NCBI RefSeq assembly: GCF_029714405.1
Contig: NZ_CP121650.1
Coordinates: 4,531,001 to 4,595,000 of the forward strand
Source: Bradyrhizobium sp. CB82
Lineage (GTDB): Bacteria; Pseudomonadota; Alphaproteobacteria; Rhizobiales; Xanthobacteraceae
DNA: 64,000 nt
Direction of reading: 5' to 3'
The first letter of the stretch is position 1, and each line of letters begins with the position of its first letter. A program made the position numbers and the translations under genes. The notes under the pieces are model-generated. The model was given only the letters and a program-made list of their open reading frames with translations. It was not told the DNA's origin and made no database searches. Shown piece after piece: positions 52,629 to 62,073 of this stretch.

Positions 52629-53888
52629 TTAACGCCTCAAGGCGGGCACAACCAGAAAGGGAAGCATCCCGAGTACCACGCTCGCAAGTGCGAAGGCGAG
52701 CAGCGGTTTGTAGCTCTGGGTCGCGTCGTGGATCAGGCCGCCGCTCCAGGAGCCGAATGCCGAGCCGAGCCCGCTGCCGATCGAGATGCTGCCGTAGATC
52801 GTGCCGATCCGCTTGCCGTGAAAGATCTTCATGGCGGTGGCTGAGATCAGCGGTCCCCGCGAGCCCATCATGCTGCCGAAGCTGACGACGAAGCCGGTGA
52901 GCAGGAGGGTATTCGGACTGTACTGCAACAGCCACAGGAGGAAGATGCCGAGGATCGAGATCGCGTAGCTCAGCAGCACCGAGGGCCTGCGGCCGATCAG
53001 GCCGTCGAGCGCGGAGACTCCTAACATGCCGAATACCAGCACGACGCCGGAAAATCCCCAGGCGGTTGCGGCCTGCAATGGCGGGAAGCCCGCATCGATC
53101 AGATAGGCGACGATCTGGGCCGCGATCGAGTACATGCCGACCGCGGTGAAGAAGAAGGTCGAAAACAGCGCCCAGAACGCGTGATGGCGCATCGCGCGGA
53201 GCAGCGTCCAACCTTCGTCGACGAAATCGGGATCGGTCTTCTTGACGACATGCGGCGAGCCCGAGGCGAACATCCGCCACGGCAGCAGCAGCAAGGGAAG
53301 CAGAAGGCCGAGTGCTGCGAAGCCGAAAATCTCGTAGGTGCCGCGCCAGCCGACATGGTCGATCAGGATTTGCGAGATCGGCAGCAGCACGAGCACGCCG
53401 CCGCCCATCGCCGAATAGACCACCGACATCGCGGTCGGCAGGCGGGGGCCGAACCAGCGGCCGAGCAGGATTGAGTTCGGCACGATGCCGATGAAGGCGA
53501 TGCCGACGCCGACGCAGAGGCCGATCGAGACCTGGAACTGCCAGAGATAGTTTGCGTGCGCCGCGATCAGGAAGGCGGCGCCGAGCAGGAGCAGCCCAAG
53601 CGCATAGACGCTGCGCGGTCCGGAATGGTCGAACAACCGTCCGACGAAGGGCGCAGTGAGGCCGCTCGCGAGCCAGGTCAGTGAGTAGACCGAGACGATC
53701 TGCGCGCGATCCCAGCCGAAACTTTCCGAGATCGGCTTCAGGAACACCGTGAAGCTGTCGCCGAGCCCGCGCCCGAACACCGACAGCGTGAAGCACAGCG
53801 CGAGCACGACGAGGGCAATTCGCACCGGCGCGCCCGACTGTGCCGCGGCGTCGCGCTGAGCGTTCCCTATGGGCGTGTTCTGATCCAT
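52629..53888 (-). CDS. MFS transporter, monocarboxylate/oxalate-formate antiporter-like
   Basis: The 419-residue protein has twelve helices. GLGDSFTVFLKPISESFGWDRAQIVSVYSL is the entry typical of MCT/oxalate:formate-like permeases, and GRLFDHSGPRSVYALGLLLL is the MFS loop 2-3. The second half contains the cytoplasmic HVVKKTDPDFVDEGWTLLRA loop. The substrate is unknown; organic anions are likely for this group. It lies 57 bases behind tyrS on the same strand. Confidence 0.87.
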   Translation of the reverse strand: MDQNTPIGNAQRDAAAQSGAPVRIALVVLALCFTLSVFGRGLGDSFTVFLKPISESFGWDRAQIVSVYSLTWLASGLTAPFVGRLFDHSGPRSVYALGLLLLGAAFLIAAHANYLWQFQVSIGLCVGVGIAFIGIVPNSILLGRWFGPRLPTAMSVVYSAMGGGVLVLLPISQILIDHVGWRGTYEIFGFAALGLLLPLLLLPWRMFASGSPHVVKKTDPDFVDEGWTLLRAMRHHAFWALFSTFFFTAVGMYSIAAQIVAYLIDAGFPPLQAATAWGFSGVVLVFGMLGVSALDGLIGRRPSVLLSYAISILGIFLLWLLQYSPNTLLLTGFVVSFGSMMGSRGPLISATAMKIFHGKRIGTIYGSISIGSGLGSAFGSWSGGLIHDATQSYKPLLAFALASVVLGMLPFLVVPALRR

Positions 53889-53945
53889 TGCCCGTCAGGG
53901 AGCGCGCTTCCGCGCGCCCTGACAAGCAGTGAAAACCTCATACGC

Positions 53946-55199
53946 CTATGCAGGCCGGACGAGGACGTGCTTCTTCTTGCCGAGCGAGAGCTTGATCACG
54001 CCCTCCGGTGTGAGATGGGCCGGCGTAAGCGTCATCTTTTCGTCGGTGACAGGCTCGTCATTGACTCTGAGGCCGCCGCCCTTGATCTGACGCCGCGCTT
54101 CGCCGTTGGAGGCCACGAGGCCCGCCTTGACGAAGGCGTTGAGCACGCCCAGACCGGCCTCAAGTTCGCTACGCGGAATTTCGATCGTCGGAAGGCTCTC
54201 GGCCAACGCACCTTCCTCGAACGTCCGCCGCGCGGTTTCGGCCGCCTGGTTCGCCGCGTCGCGGCCATGCAACAGCGCGGTGGCTTCCGTGGCGAGCACC
54301 TTCTTGGCCTCGTTGATCTCCGAGCCCTGGAGCGCCTCGAGCTTCCTGATCTCACTCATCGGCAGTGTCGTGAACAGCTTTAGGAACTTGCCGACGTCGG
54401 CGTCCTCGGTGTTGCGCCAGTACTGCCAGAAATCGTAAGGGCTGAACTGGTCGGCGTTGAGCCACACCGCGCCTTGTGCCGTCTTGCCCATCTTGGCGCC
54501 GGAGGCCGTCGTGAGCAGCGGCGTCGTCAGCGCGAAGAGTTGCGGGGTCCCCATGCGGCGGCCGAGATCGACGCCCATGATGATGTTGCCCCACTGGTCG
54601 GAGCCGCCCATCTGCAACCGGCAGCCGGCGCGCTGCGAAAGCTGCACGAAGTCGTAGGCCTGGCAGACCATGTAGTTGAACTCGATGAAGCTCATCTCCT
54701 GCTCGCGCTCGAGGCGCAGCCGTACGGAGTCCATGGTCAGCATGCGGTTGACCGAAAAATGCTTGCCGACGTCGCGCAGCATCTCGATCCAGTTCAGCTT
54801 GGTCAGCCACTCCGCATTGTCGAGCATCACGGCATCGCTGGCACCGTCGCCGTAGTGCAGCACCTTGGCGAACACGCCGCGGATCGAGACCTTGTTGGCC
54901 TCGATCTCGGCGATCGAGCGCATGGCGCGCGTCTCGTCCTTGCCGGAGGGATCGCCGACCATGGTGGTGCCGCCGCCCATCAGCGTGATAGGCTTGTTGC
55001 CGGACTGCTGGAGCCAGTACAGCATCATCATGGTCAGGAAGTTGCCGATATGCAGCGACGGCGCGGTGCAATCGTAGCCGACATAGGCCGTCGCCTCGCC
55101 CTTGGCGGCGAGCGCGTCCAGCCCCTCGAAATCGGAGCACTGATGGATGAAACCCCGTTCCTGCAAAATATTGAGGAAATCCGATTTAAATGCGCTCAT
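53946..55199 (-). CDS. tyrS: Tyrosyl-tRNA synthetase
   Basis: The 417-residue class I synthetase charges tRNA-Tyr. HIGN in [19 protein letters not shown] stands for the HIGH motif, YDCTAPS is the conserved start, [12 protein letters not shown] and [14 protein letters not shown] bind Tyr, and KMGKT replaces KMSKS. An S4-like RNA-binding domain closes the protein ([20 protein letters not shown]). Length and motifs fit the bacterial TyrS group with KMGKT. It is divergent from anmK. Confidence 0.97.
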   Translation of the reverse strand: MSAFKSDFLNILQERGFIHQCSDFEGLDALAAKGEATAYVGYDCTAPSLHIGNFLTMMMLYWLQQSGNKPITLMGGGTTMVGDPSGKDETRAMRSIAEIEANKVSIRGVFAKVLHYGDGASDAVMLDNAEWLTKLNWIEMLRDVGKHFSVNRMLTMDSVRLRLEREQEMSFIEFNYMVCQAYDFVQLSQRAGCRLQMGGSDQWGNIIMGVDLGRRMGTPQLFALTTPLLTTASGAKMGKTAQGAVWLNADQFSPYDFWQYWRNTEDADVGKFLKLFTTLPMSEIRKLEALQGSEINEAKKVLATEATALLHGRDAANQAAETARRTFEEGALAESLPTIEIPRSELEAGLGVLNAFVKAGLVASNGEARRQIKGGGLRVNDEPVTDEKMTLTPAHLTPEGVIKLSLGKKKHVLVRPA

Positions 55200-55360
55200 C
55201 TGTCGTCGGCTCTGATCATTCTTATTTTACGGTAATTGCGGCCAGTTGCGGAACCCGGAAGGAACGGACTGCCGCGGAACGGCGCGCTGTGGCATTATAA
55301 GATGTGCTTGTTTGATACAAGCCAGGCGTCGGGGTAGGGAGACGTCGAGGCTTACTTGAG

Positions 55361-56464
55361 ATGATGTTAACCGCACTCGGTCTGATGAGCGGGACCTCGC
55401 TTGACGGGGTCGACGTTGCACTGATCGAAACGGATGGAAAGCAGATCAAGGCGTTCGGGCCGTCCGGCTACCGGCCTTACAGCAATGCCGAGCGCAGCCT
55501 GCTGCGCCAGGCGCTCACCGAGGCTGTCCATTTGCCGCGGCGCGATGCCCGGCCGGGGGTTCTGGCCGAGGCCGAACGCGCGGTGACGCTGGCCCATGCC
55601 GAGGCGGTCGCCGCCTTCACGGCTCAGAACCGGATGAAGCCGGAGGAGATCGACATCGTCGGCTTCCACGGCCAGACCGTGCTGCACCGTCCCGAGCGGC
55701 GGATGACGGTGCAGATCGGCGACGCAGCGGCGCTCGCCAAGGCGATCCATATTCCCGTGATGCATGATTTCCGCGCCGCCGACGTCGAGGCCGGCGGGCA
55801 GGGCGCCCCCTTCGTGCCGGTCTACCATCGGGCGCTAGCGCAATCGCTGGAGCGCGAGGGGCCGATCGTCGTCGTCAATATCGGCGGCGTCTCCAACATC
55901 ACCTATATCGACGGCATCGACACGCTGATCGCCTGCGATACTGGTCCCGGCAACGCACTGCTCGACGACTTCATGTACCGCACCATGAATCAGGCGTTTG
56001 ACACCGAGGGCAAGTTCGCCGCGCTCGGCAAGGCCAATGAGGCCTGGATCGCGCGGGCGCTGGAACTGCCGTTCTTCGCACTGCCGCCGCCGAAATCGCT
56101 CGACCGCAACGATTTCGCCGCGCTGAAGCTTGGTGATGTACAGCCGGCCGATGGGGCGGCAACGCTCACCGCCTTCACCGCTGCGGCGATCGCCCGCATC
56201 ATCCCGCTATTGCCGAGGCGGCCGCGGAGCTGGATCGTGTGCGGCGGCGGCGCGCGCAACCTCACCATGCTGCGCATGCTGCGGGAGCGCGTTGGTTCGG
56301 CGACCGTTGAGGCCGCCGAAACGCTCGGCTGGGCGTCCGATGCCATCGAGGCGCAGGCCTTCGGCTTCCTGGCGGCGCGCGGCTTGAAGGGTCTGCCGCT
56401 GTCCTACCCGGCCACCACGGGGGTGCCGATGCCGATGACGGGCGGAGTGATCGCAAGGCCTTAG
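55361..56464 (+). CDS. anmK: Anhydro-N-acetylmuramic acid kinase
   Basis: The 367-residue sugar kinase converts 1,6-anhydro-MurNAc to MurNAc-6-phosphate in peptidoglycan recycling. Motifs are GLMSGTSLDGVDVALIETDG for the phosphate loop, FHGQTVLHRPE with the catalytic Asp region, VVVNIGGVSNITYI and CDTGPGNALLDDFM, and VCGGGARNLTMLRML near the end. Length matches AnmK. It uses an ATGATG start with GAG just before. The tyrS-anmK divergent pairing is common in alphaproteobacteria. Confidence 0.96.
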   Translation: MMLTALGLMSGTSLDGVDVALIETDGKQIKAFGPSGYRPYSNAERSLLRQALTEAVHLPRRDARPGVLAEAERAVTLAHAEAVAAFTAQNRMKPEEIDIVGFHGQTVLHRPERRMTVQIGDAAALAKAIHIPVMHDFRAADVEAGGQGAPFVPVYHRALAQSLEREGPIVVVNIGGVSNITYIDGIDTLIACDTGPGNALLDDFMYRTMNQAFDTEGKFAALGKANEAWIARALELPFFALPPPKSLDRNDFAALKLGDVQPADGAATLTAFTAAAIARIIPLLPRRPRSWIVCGGGARNLTMLRMLRERVGSATVEAAETLGWASDAIEAQAFGFLAARGLKGLPLSYPATTGVPMPMTGGVIARP

Positions 56465-56477
56465 ATCACGGTTGGTT

Positions 56478-56546
56478 GATGCAGATGCATCGACCTTGAC
56501 GGTTTCATGCAAATGCATCTATGTTGATGCGATTGCATGAACCGTC
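56478..56546 (+). promoter_or_regulatory. Array of three TGCATC-type palindromes before the GST gene
   Basis: Three related 14-bp sites lie head to tail: GATGCAGATGCATC (56478-56491, perfect palindrome), CATGCAAATGCATC (56506-56519) and GATGCGATTGCATG (56526-56539). The last two also lie in a larger inverted repeat (56498-56519 with 56526-56546). They end 12 bases before the GST start codon. The layout suggests cooperative binding by an unidentified dimeric regulator. Confidence 0.6.
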
Positions 56547-56558
56547 AGGATCTCCGTC

Positions 56559-57236
56559 ATGACTGCAGCCCTCAAACTAATCAGCCACAAGCTTTGCCCC
56601 TATGTGCAGCGCGCCGTGATTGCGCTGACCGAGAAGGGCGTGCCGTTCGAGCGGGTCGACATCGATCTCGCCAACAAGCCGGACTGGTTCTTGAAGATAT
56701 CGCCGCTCGGCAAGGTGCCCGTGCTGGTGGTCGCAACCGAAGAGGGCGAGGTGGCGCTGTTCGAGAGCAATGTGATCTGCGAATACATCGAGGAGACACA
56801 AGGGGGTGGCAAGCTGCATCCGGCCGACGCGCTCAAGCGCGCCGAGCACCGTGCCTGGATGGAGTTCGGCTCCGCGATCCTCGGCGATCTCTGGGGGCTG
56901 GAGACGGCGACCGATCCGGCCGTGTTCGACAGCAAGCGGCGGGCGATTGCGGGCAAGTTCGCGCGCGTCGAGGCCGCGCTTGGCGCCGGCCCGTTCTTCG
57001 CCGGCGCACCGTTCAGCCTGGTCGACGCCGTCTTCGCGCCGATCTTCCGTTACTTCGACGTGTTCGATGAGCTCGCCGAATTGGGCATCTTCGAGGATTT
57101 GCCGAAGGTCAGCGCATGGCGCGCAGAGCTTGCCAGGCGTCCGAGCGTTCGCACCGCCGTGGGTGCCGACTATCCGCAATTGCTGCGCGCCTTCCTCGTG
57201 CGTCACGACGCGCATCTGTTGAAGCTCGCCGCTTGA
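56559..57236 (+). CDS. Glutathione S-transferase family protein
   Basis: The 225-residue protein has a thioredoxin-like N domain with CPYVQRA in ISHKLCPYVQRAVIAL, typical of omega/lambda-type GSTs with a catalytic Cys, the cis-Pro in LGKVPVLVV and the ESNVICEYIEE motif binding the gamma-Glu part of glutathione. The helical C domain covers about 90-215. Cys-type members act as thioltransferases or reductases rather than conjugating enzymes. AGGA lies 8 bases before the ATG. Three palindromic sites precede it. Confidence 0.9.
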   Translation: MTAALKLISHKLCPYVQRAVIALTEKGVPFERVDIDLANKPDWFLKISPLGKVPVLVVATEEGEVALFESNVICEYIEETQGGGKLHPADALKRAEHRAWMEFGSAILGDLWGLETATDPAVFDSKRRAIAGKFARVEAALGAGPFFAGAPFSLVDAVFAPIFRYFDVFDELAELGIFEDLPKVSAWRAELARRPSVRTAVGADYPQLLRAFLVRHDAHLLKLAA

Positions 57237-57252
57237 AGCGGCTCCCCAGCCG

Positions 57253-57765
57253 TCACAGCTCTGCGGCCATCTTCGCCAGCGTCGCGATCGTGTTCATGTT
57301 GCGGGCAGTGCCGGTCTTCGCGGCGGGGATGACGAGCTTCGACGTCCCCATGCCGTCGCCATAGTGGACATAGATCTCGCGGCGGCCGAGGCGAACTTCC
57401 TCATTCTTCTGACTGCGGATGCCGGCGAGTGCGTCTGCCGGCGGGGCCTTGTCGAGGAAGATCGCGACGGTGCGGTTGGGCGCGGCCTTCGGGAAGGGAT
57501 TGTCGGCCGCGACCTGCGCCATCTCTTCTGCGCTGCGCAGCAGCACACCGACCGGCGCGCCGGCGTAGGCGTGTAGTCGCTTCTCCAGAGCGGCCTTGAT
57601 CGCGGCCTCGGATTTGCGGCTGGTGAACACCACATTGCCGCTCGCGATATAGGTGCGCACGGCGGCAAGGCCGAGCTCCTCGCACATCGCCTTGAGCTCG
57701 CTCATCGGCAGCTTGCCGGTGCCGCCGACATTCACGGCACGGAGCAAGGCAACGAACGAGCCCAT
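57253..57765 (-). CDS. DUF1697 family protein
   Basis: The 170-residue cytoplasmic protein matches DUF1697 over its full length: FVALLRAVNVGGTGKLPMSE, RTYIASGNVVFTSRKS and NPFPKAAPNRTVAIFLDKAP, ending with KTGTARNMNTIATLAKM. Its function is unknown; the fold has been solved for relatives without revealing activity. It is 9 bases behind a hydrolase on the same strand, so cotranscription is likely. Confidence 0.88.
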   Translation of the reverse strand: MGSFVALLRAVNVGGTGKLPMSELKAMCEELGLAAVRTYIASGNVVFTSRKSEAAIKAALEKRLHAYAGAPVGVLLRSAEEMAQVAADNPFPKAAPNRTVAIFLDKAPPADALAGIRSQKNEEVRLGRREIYVHYGDGMGTSKLVIPAAKTGTARNMNTIATLAKMAAEL

Positions 57766-57774
57766 GTGAGGCCT

Positions 57775-58422
57775 TTAGCGCACGTTGGCGAGCCGCATGT
57801 CGAGATAGGCGGTGATGGTCTCCATCAACGGCTCGAGCTTGCCGTCGAAGAAGTGGTTGGCGCCGGGGATGACCTGCTGGTCAATCACGATGCCCTTCTG
57901 CGTCTTCAGCTTCTCGACCAGCGTGTTGACGTCCTTGGGCGGCACCACCGCGTCCTTCTCGCCGTGTACGATCAGCCCTGAAGACGGGCAGGGTGCGAGG
58001 AAGGAGAAGTCATAGAGATTGGCTGGCGGCGCGATCGAAATAAAACCTTCGACCTCGGGTCGGCGCATCAGGAGCTGCATGCCGATCCAGGCGCCGAAGG
58101 AGAAGCCGGCGACCCAGCAGGCGCGCGCTTCGGGATTGATGGTCTGTGCCCAATCGAGCGCTGCGGCGGCATCGGACAATTCGCCGGTGCCGTGATCGAA
58201 TGAGCCCTGGCTGCGGCCGACGCCACGGAAGTTGAAGCGCAGCACGGAGAAGCCGCGATGTGCGAAGGCGTAGTAGCACTGGTACACGATCTGGTGGTTC
58301 ATCGTGCCGTGAAACTGCGGATGCGGATGCAGGATCATCGCGATCGGCGCGTTCTTCTGCTTGGCCGGATGGTAGCGGCCTTCGAGACGGCCTGCGGGGC
58401 CGGCGAAAATGACTTCAGGCAT
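57775..58422 (-). CDS. Alpha/beta hydrolase (dienelactone hydrolase/YsgA-like group)
   Basis: The 215-residue protein starts with VIFAGPAGRLEGRYHPAKQK and IAMILHPHPQFHGTMNHQIV, and the elbow GFSFGAWIG holds the Ser. Asp in VHGEKDAVVPP and His in PGANHFFDG complete the triad. The group is widespread and poorly characterised. The ATG at 58422 is the first that gives family sequence; 15 further codons upstream are not alike. It starts the two-gene run with DUF1697. Confidence 0.87.
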   Translation of the reverse strand: MPEVIFAGPAGRLEGRYHPAKQKNAPIAMILHPHPQFHGTMNHQIVYQCYYAFAHRGFSVLRFNFRGVGRSQGSFDHGTGELSDAAAALDWAQTINPEARACWVAGFSFGAWIGMQLLMRRPEVEGFISIAPPANLYDFSFLAPCPSSGLIVHGEKDAVVPPKDVNTLVEKLKTQKGIVIDQQVIPGANHFFDGKLEPLMETITAYLDMRLANVR

Positions 58423-58865
58423 GATGGTCTCTTGATTGATTCCCTCGAGATGATCCTCAGCAATCAACCGATTGTGGCGGCTTCGCCGGCTGCAAAGCCG
58501 ACGAAAGCGCGAATTGGAGTGGAAGGGCGCCCTCGGATGATGCGCGAGTGGCGCACGGTGACTTGACGCGCGCGTTCTAACATAGGCTGAGGGTCAAAAA
58601 GCAAGCTTCTTCGACATCTCGTAATGCACTCAAGAGCTTAGCTGGTCATCTCGGCATCAGGAGTGCTCCGCCGCATGCGGCAAATCGACGACGAAAACCG
58701 GCGCTGAGGTCAGGCGCCACAGTTAAACAATTGGAATCACGGCGATTTTATCGATCGTCCGGCAGTCCTGGAGCGATTCATTCAGGAGCCGTTCGACCGC
58801 CGAGCGAGGCAACCGCTGACCGGTACGCCGGCTGCCCTGGAGTGTCGTCGCCGCTGCTGAAGAAG
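58423..58865. other. Gene-free stretch before the acyltransferase remnant
   Basis: These 443 bases contain no supported gene. Possible frames are short and not protein-like. Part of it may be decayed sequence from the acyltransferase gene that follows. Confidence 0.4.
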
Positions 58866-59210
58866 TGCGCCAGCATCGCCTACGGCTGCTATCAGTGGCT
58901 CGCAATGGCTGCGGTGCTCGGTTTCGCACGGCGGCGCTTCACGGCCGACGGACCCGTGCGCCGTTATCTCACGGACGCTATCTTCCTGTACTCCATCGTG
59001 CATCAGACCGCGATCCTCATGATCGCGCATGGATTGCATGACGGCGGCTTGTCGGCCGGGATCGAGGCCTCCATCATCATCGTCGGCACCGCGCTCACAT
59101 GTGTGGTCACATATGAGATCGCGCGGCGCATCGCCTGGCTGCGGCCGCTGTTCGGATTGCGGAGCGGGCCGCGCCACCCGGCCGGGATCGCGCAGCAGCA
59201 GCCAGCCTGA
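58866..59210 (+). pseudogene. C-terminal remnant of an acyltransferase-3 (OpgC-like) gene
   Basis: From about 58866 the frame encodes SIAYGCYQWLAMAAVLGFAR, RRYLTDAIFLYSIVHQTAIL and two more helices, ending with ARRIAWLRPLFGLR. This is the end of acyltransferase family 3 membrane proteins such as the glucan succinyltransferase OpgC, which are about 380 residues long. The residues encoded before 58866 are unrelated and the first 250 or so are missing. It is a truncated remnant just before the cysteine desulfurase gene. Confidence 0.7.
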
Positions 59211-59261
59211 TGCGGGCGGGGTTCCGATTGGCGCGATGGCAAAAGGTGCTAAGAGGGCGGC

Positions 59262-60401
59262 ATGCCGACCCGCGTCTATCTCGACTGGAATGCGACCACG
59301 CCGCTGCGCCCCGAGGCGCGGGCGGCGATGGTCGCGGCCTATGATCTGGTCGGCAATCCGTCCTCGGTGCATGCCGAGGGGCGGGAGGCGCGGCGGCTGG
59401 TCGAGGTGGCGCGCGCGGCGCTGGCCGGGGCCGTCGGGGCCTTGCCGCGGAATGTGGTCTTCACCTCCGCGGGAACCGAGGCCAACATGCTGGCGCTGTC
59501 GCCGGGTCTGCGAGGCCCGTCGGGCGGTCCGGTCGAACGGCTTCTGGTGTCCGCCATCGAGCACGCCTCCGTGCTGGCAGGCGGAAGGTTTCCGGCCAAC
59601 GCCATTAGTCAGATCCGGGTGACGCGGTCTGGCGTCGTCGATCTCGACCACCTCAAGGCGCTGATCGGTTCCGGGCCGCCGGCGCTGGTGTCGATCATGG
59701 CTGCCAACAACGAAACCGGCGCACTTCAGCCGGTGACGGAGGCGGCGCGGATCGCCCATGAGGCAGGGGGGCTCCTGCACGTCGACGCGATTCAGGCGCT
59801 TGGCAAGATACCATTTGATATCAAAGAGGTAGGAGCCGATCTTGCCACCTTCTCTGCACACAAGATCGGCGGCCCAAAGGGCATCGGCGCGCTGGTCCTG
59901 GCCGGGGACGTGACGGGGCTCGAACCGGTGCTGCGGGGTGGCGGGCAGGAGCTCGGCCGCCGTGCAGGAACCGAGAACGTTGCCGGCATTGCCGGCTTTG
60001 GCGCGGCGGTGGGGGCGGTCGTTCAGGCTCTGGCGAAGGATGCGGAGCATCTTCGAAGCCTCCGGAATCGCTTGGAAAATGGGCTGCGAACCGTGCCCGG
60101 CACGATGATTTTCTCGGACGATGCTAGGCGGTTGCCTAATACCACCTTGTTTACGGGACCGGGGATGAAGGCCGAGACCGCCGTGATCGGCTTCGACCTC
60201 GAAGGCATCGCCGTGTCCTCAGGCTCGGCCTGTTCTTCGGGGAAGGTACAGCCGTCCCACGTGCTCTCCGCCATGGGATTCGACCCCAAAACCGCCCAGG
60301 GAGCGGTGCGCCTCAGTCTGGGCTGGTCCACGCAGGAGGCGGACATCAATCGTACCCTGGAGGCTTGGCGAAAGCTCGGTAATACCCTACTTAAGGGATA
60401 A
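59262..60401 (+). CDS. Cysteine desulfurase (NifS/IscS family)
   Basis: The 379-residue PLP enzyme releases sulfur from cysteine for Fe-S assembly. It shows VYLDWNATTPLRPEA, FTSAGTEANMLAL, IEHASVL, HVDAIQALGKIPFD, FSAHKIGGPKGIGALV with the PLP Lys, and the active-site Cys loop SSGSACSSGKVQPSHVL. The Cys lies in the longer loop typical of group I (NifS/IscS), unlike SufS. It precedes sufB, an arrangement of alphaproteobacterial suf operons that have two desulfurases. The ATG at 59262 has no clear ribosome site. Confidence 0.94.
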   Translation: MPTRVYLDWNATTPLRPEARAAMVAAYDLVGNPSSVHAEGREARRLVEVARAALAGAVGALPRNVVFTSAGTEANMLALSPGLRGPSGGPVERLLVSAIEHASVLAGGRFPANAISQIRVTRSGVVDLDHLKALIGSGPPALVSIMAANNETGALQPVTEAARIAHEAGGLLHVDAIQALGKIPFDIKEVGADLATFSAHKIGGPKGIGALVLAGDVTGLEPVLRGGGQELGRRAGTENVAGIAGFGAAVGAVVQALAKDAEHLRSLRNRLENGLRTVPGTMIFSDDARRLPNTTLFTGPGMKAETAVIGFDLEGIAVSSGSACSSGKVQPSHVLSAMGFDPKTAQGAVRLSLGWSTQEADINRTLEAWRKLGNTLLKG

Positions 60402-60413
60402 GCGACGAAACAC

Positions 60414-60433
60414 GGCTTGAACGGTTCTAAGCG
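60414..60433 (+). promoter_or_regulatory. Irr-like iron control element before sufB (candidate)
   Basis: GCTTGAACGGTTCTAAGC (60416-60433) is a nearly complete palindrome (GCTT-GAAC / GTTCTAAGC). The right half TTCTAAG matches the rhizobial iron control element bound by Irr; the left half lacks one base. It lies 13 bases behind the desulfurase stop and about 80 before sufB, so it could drive sufBCD separately. Irr control of suf genes has been described or predicted in several rhizobia. Confidence 0.4.
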
Positions 60434-60514
60434 CGTGCTTTCCGCATAGAAACATCGTAATAGTCGTCCGAGTTTGATCCACCGCGGTCCTTGAAACCGC
60501 GAGCGGAGGATGGA

Positions 60515-62011
60515 ATGCCAGCCGTACAAGAGACGGTCGAGCGCGTGAAGCGCATCGACGTCGACCAATATCGTTATGGGTTTGAGACCCTGATCGACTC
60601 CGAGAAGGCCCCGAAGGGTCTGTCGGAGGAGACCGTAAAATTCATCTCCCAGAAGAAGAACGAACCGGCCTGGATGCTTCAGTGGCGGCTCGAGGCCTAT
60701 CGGCGCTGGTTGACCATGACCGAGCCGACCTGGGCCCGCGTCGAGTATCCCAAGATCGATTTCCAGGACATCCACTATTACGCGGCGCCGAGGCCGAAGA
60801 AGACGGTTTCCTCGCTTGATGAGATCGATCCGGAGATCCTGAAAACCTACGAGAAGCTGGGCATTCCCTTGCGGGAAGTCGCCATGCTCGAAGGCGTCGA
60901 GCCGAAGGTGGGGGAGGAGGATCCGGCCCGGCGCAAGATCGCGGTCGACGCGGTCTTCGATTCGGTGTCCGTTGCGACCACCTTCAAGGCTGAGCTGAAA
61001 AAGGCCGGCGTGATCTTCATGCCGATCTCGGAGGCGATCCGCGAGCATCCCGAGCTGGTGCAGAAATATCTCGGCTCCGTAGTGCCGACCTCTGACAATT
61101 TCTACGCGACGCTGAACTCGGCGGTGTTCTCCGACGGCTCCTTTGTCTACGTGCCGCCGGGCGTGCGCTGCCCGATGGAGCTGTCGACCTATTTCCGCAT
61201 CAACGAGCGCAACACCGGCCAGTTCGAGCGCACGCTGATCATTGCGGACAAGGGCTCCTACGTCTCCTATCTCGAAGGCTGCACCGCGCCGCAGCGCGAT
61301 GAGAACCAGTTGCACGCCGCCGTGGTCGAGCTCGTCGCGCTCGACGACGCCGAGATCAAATATTCGACGGTGCAGAACTGGTACCCCGGCAACTCCGAGG
61401 GTAAGGGCGGCATCTACAATTTCGTCACCAAGCGTGGCGACTGCCGCGGCAACAACTCCAAGATCTCTTGGACCCAGGTCGAGACCGGCTCGGCCATCAC
61501 CTGGAAATATCCGAGCTGCATCCTGCGCGGCGACAATTCGAGCGGCGAGTTCTACTCGATCGCGATCTCGAACGGCTTCCAGCAGGTCGATAGCGGCACC
61601 AAGATGCTCCATCTCGGCAAGAACACCTCGAGCCGGATCATTTCCAAGGGTATCGCGGCCGGCAAGTCGCAAAACACGTACCGCGGACTCGTCACCGCGC
61701 ATCGGAAAGCAACCGGCGCCCGCAACTTCACCGCCTGCGACTCGCTGCTCATCGGCGACAAATGCGGCGCGCACACCGTGCCTTACATCGAGGCGAAGAA
61801 CTCCTCGGCCACCTTCGAGCACGAGGCGACAACCTCAAAAATCTCCGAGGACGTGCTGTTCTACTGCATCCAGCGCGGTCTCAGCCAGGAGGAAGCCGTC
61901 GGCCTCGTCGTCAACGGCTTCGTCAAGGACGTGCTCCAGCAGCTCCCGATGGAGTTCGCGGTGGAAGCGCAGAAGCTGATCTCGATCTCGCTTGAAGGGT
62001 CGGTCGGTTAA
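60515..62011 (+). CDS. sufB: Fe-S cluster assembly scaffold SufB
   Basis: The 498-residue protein is the central scaffold of the SufBCD complex. It starts with [20 protein letters not shown] and includes [50 protein letters not shown] and the beta-helix strands [20 protein letters not shown] and [20 protein letters not shown], where the cluster Cys is expected. The ATG at 60515 sits 5 bases behind GGAGGATGGA. Neighbours sufC and sufD follow at 62 and 11 bases. Confidence 0.97.
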   Translation: MPAVQETVERVKRIDVDQYRYGFETLIDSEKAPKGLSEETVKFISQKKNEPAWMLQWRLEAYRRWLTMTEPTWARVEYPKIDFQDIHYYAAPRPKKTVSSLDEIDPEILKTYEKLGIPLREVAMLEGVEPKVGEEDPARRKIAVDAVFDSVSVATTFKAELKKAGVIFMPISEAIREHPELVQKYLGSVVPTSDNFYATLNSAVFSDGSFVYVPPGVRCPMELSTYFRINERNTGQFERTLIIADKGSYVSYLEGCTAPQRDENQLHAAVVELVALDDAEIKYSTVQNWYPGNSEGKGGIYNFVTKRGDCRGNNSKISWTQVETGSAITWKYPSCILRGDNSSGEFYSIAISNGFQQVDSGTKMLHLGKNTSSRIISKGIAAGKSQNTYRGLVTAHRKATGARNFTACDSLLIGDKCGAHTVPYIEAKNSSATFEHEATTSKISEDVLFYCIQRGLSQEEAVGLVVNGFVKDVLQQLPMEFAVEAQKLISISLEGSVG

Positions 62012-62073
62012 TTGCCGGCCCTCGCGGCGCGCCGCGGCGCTCCCTTGATCATTTGAATAGACTGGAAACCAAG

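Noticed and set aside
60023..61822. 599-codon minus-strand frame opposite desulfurase and sufB
   Set aside because: SufB and the desulfurase are unambiguous on the plus strand; the antisense product has no recognisable domain.
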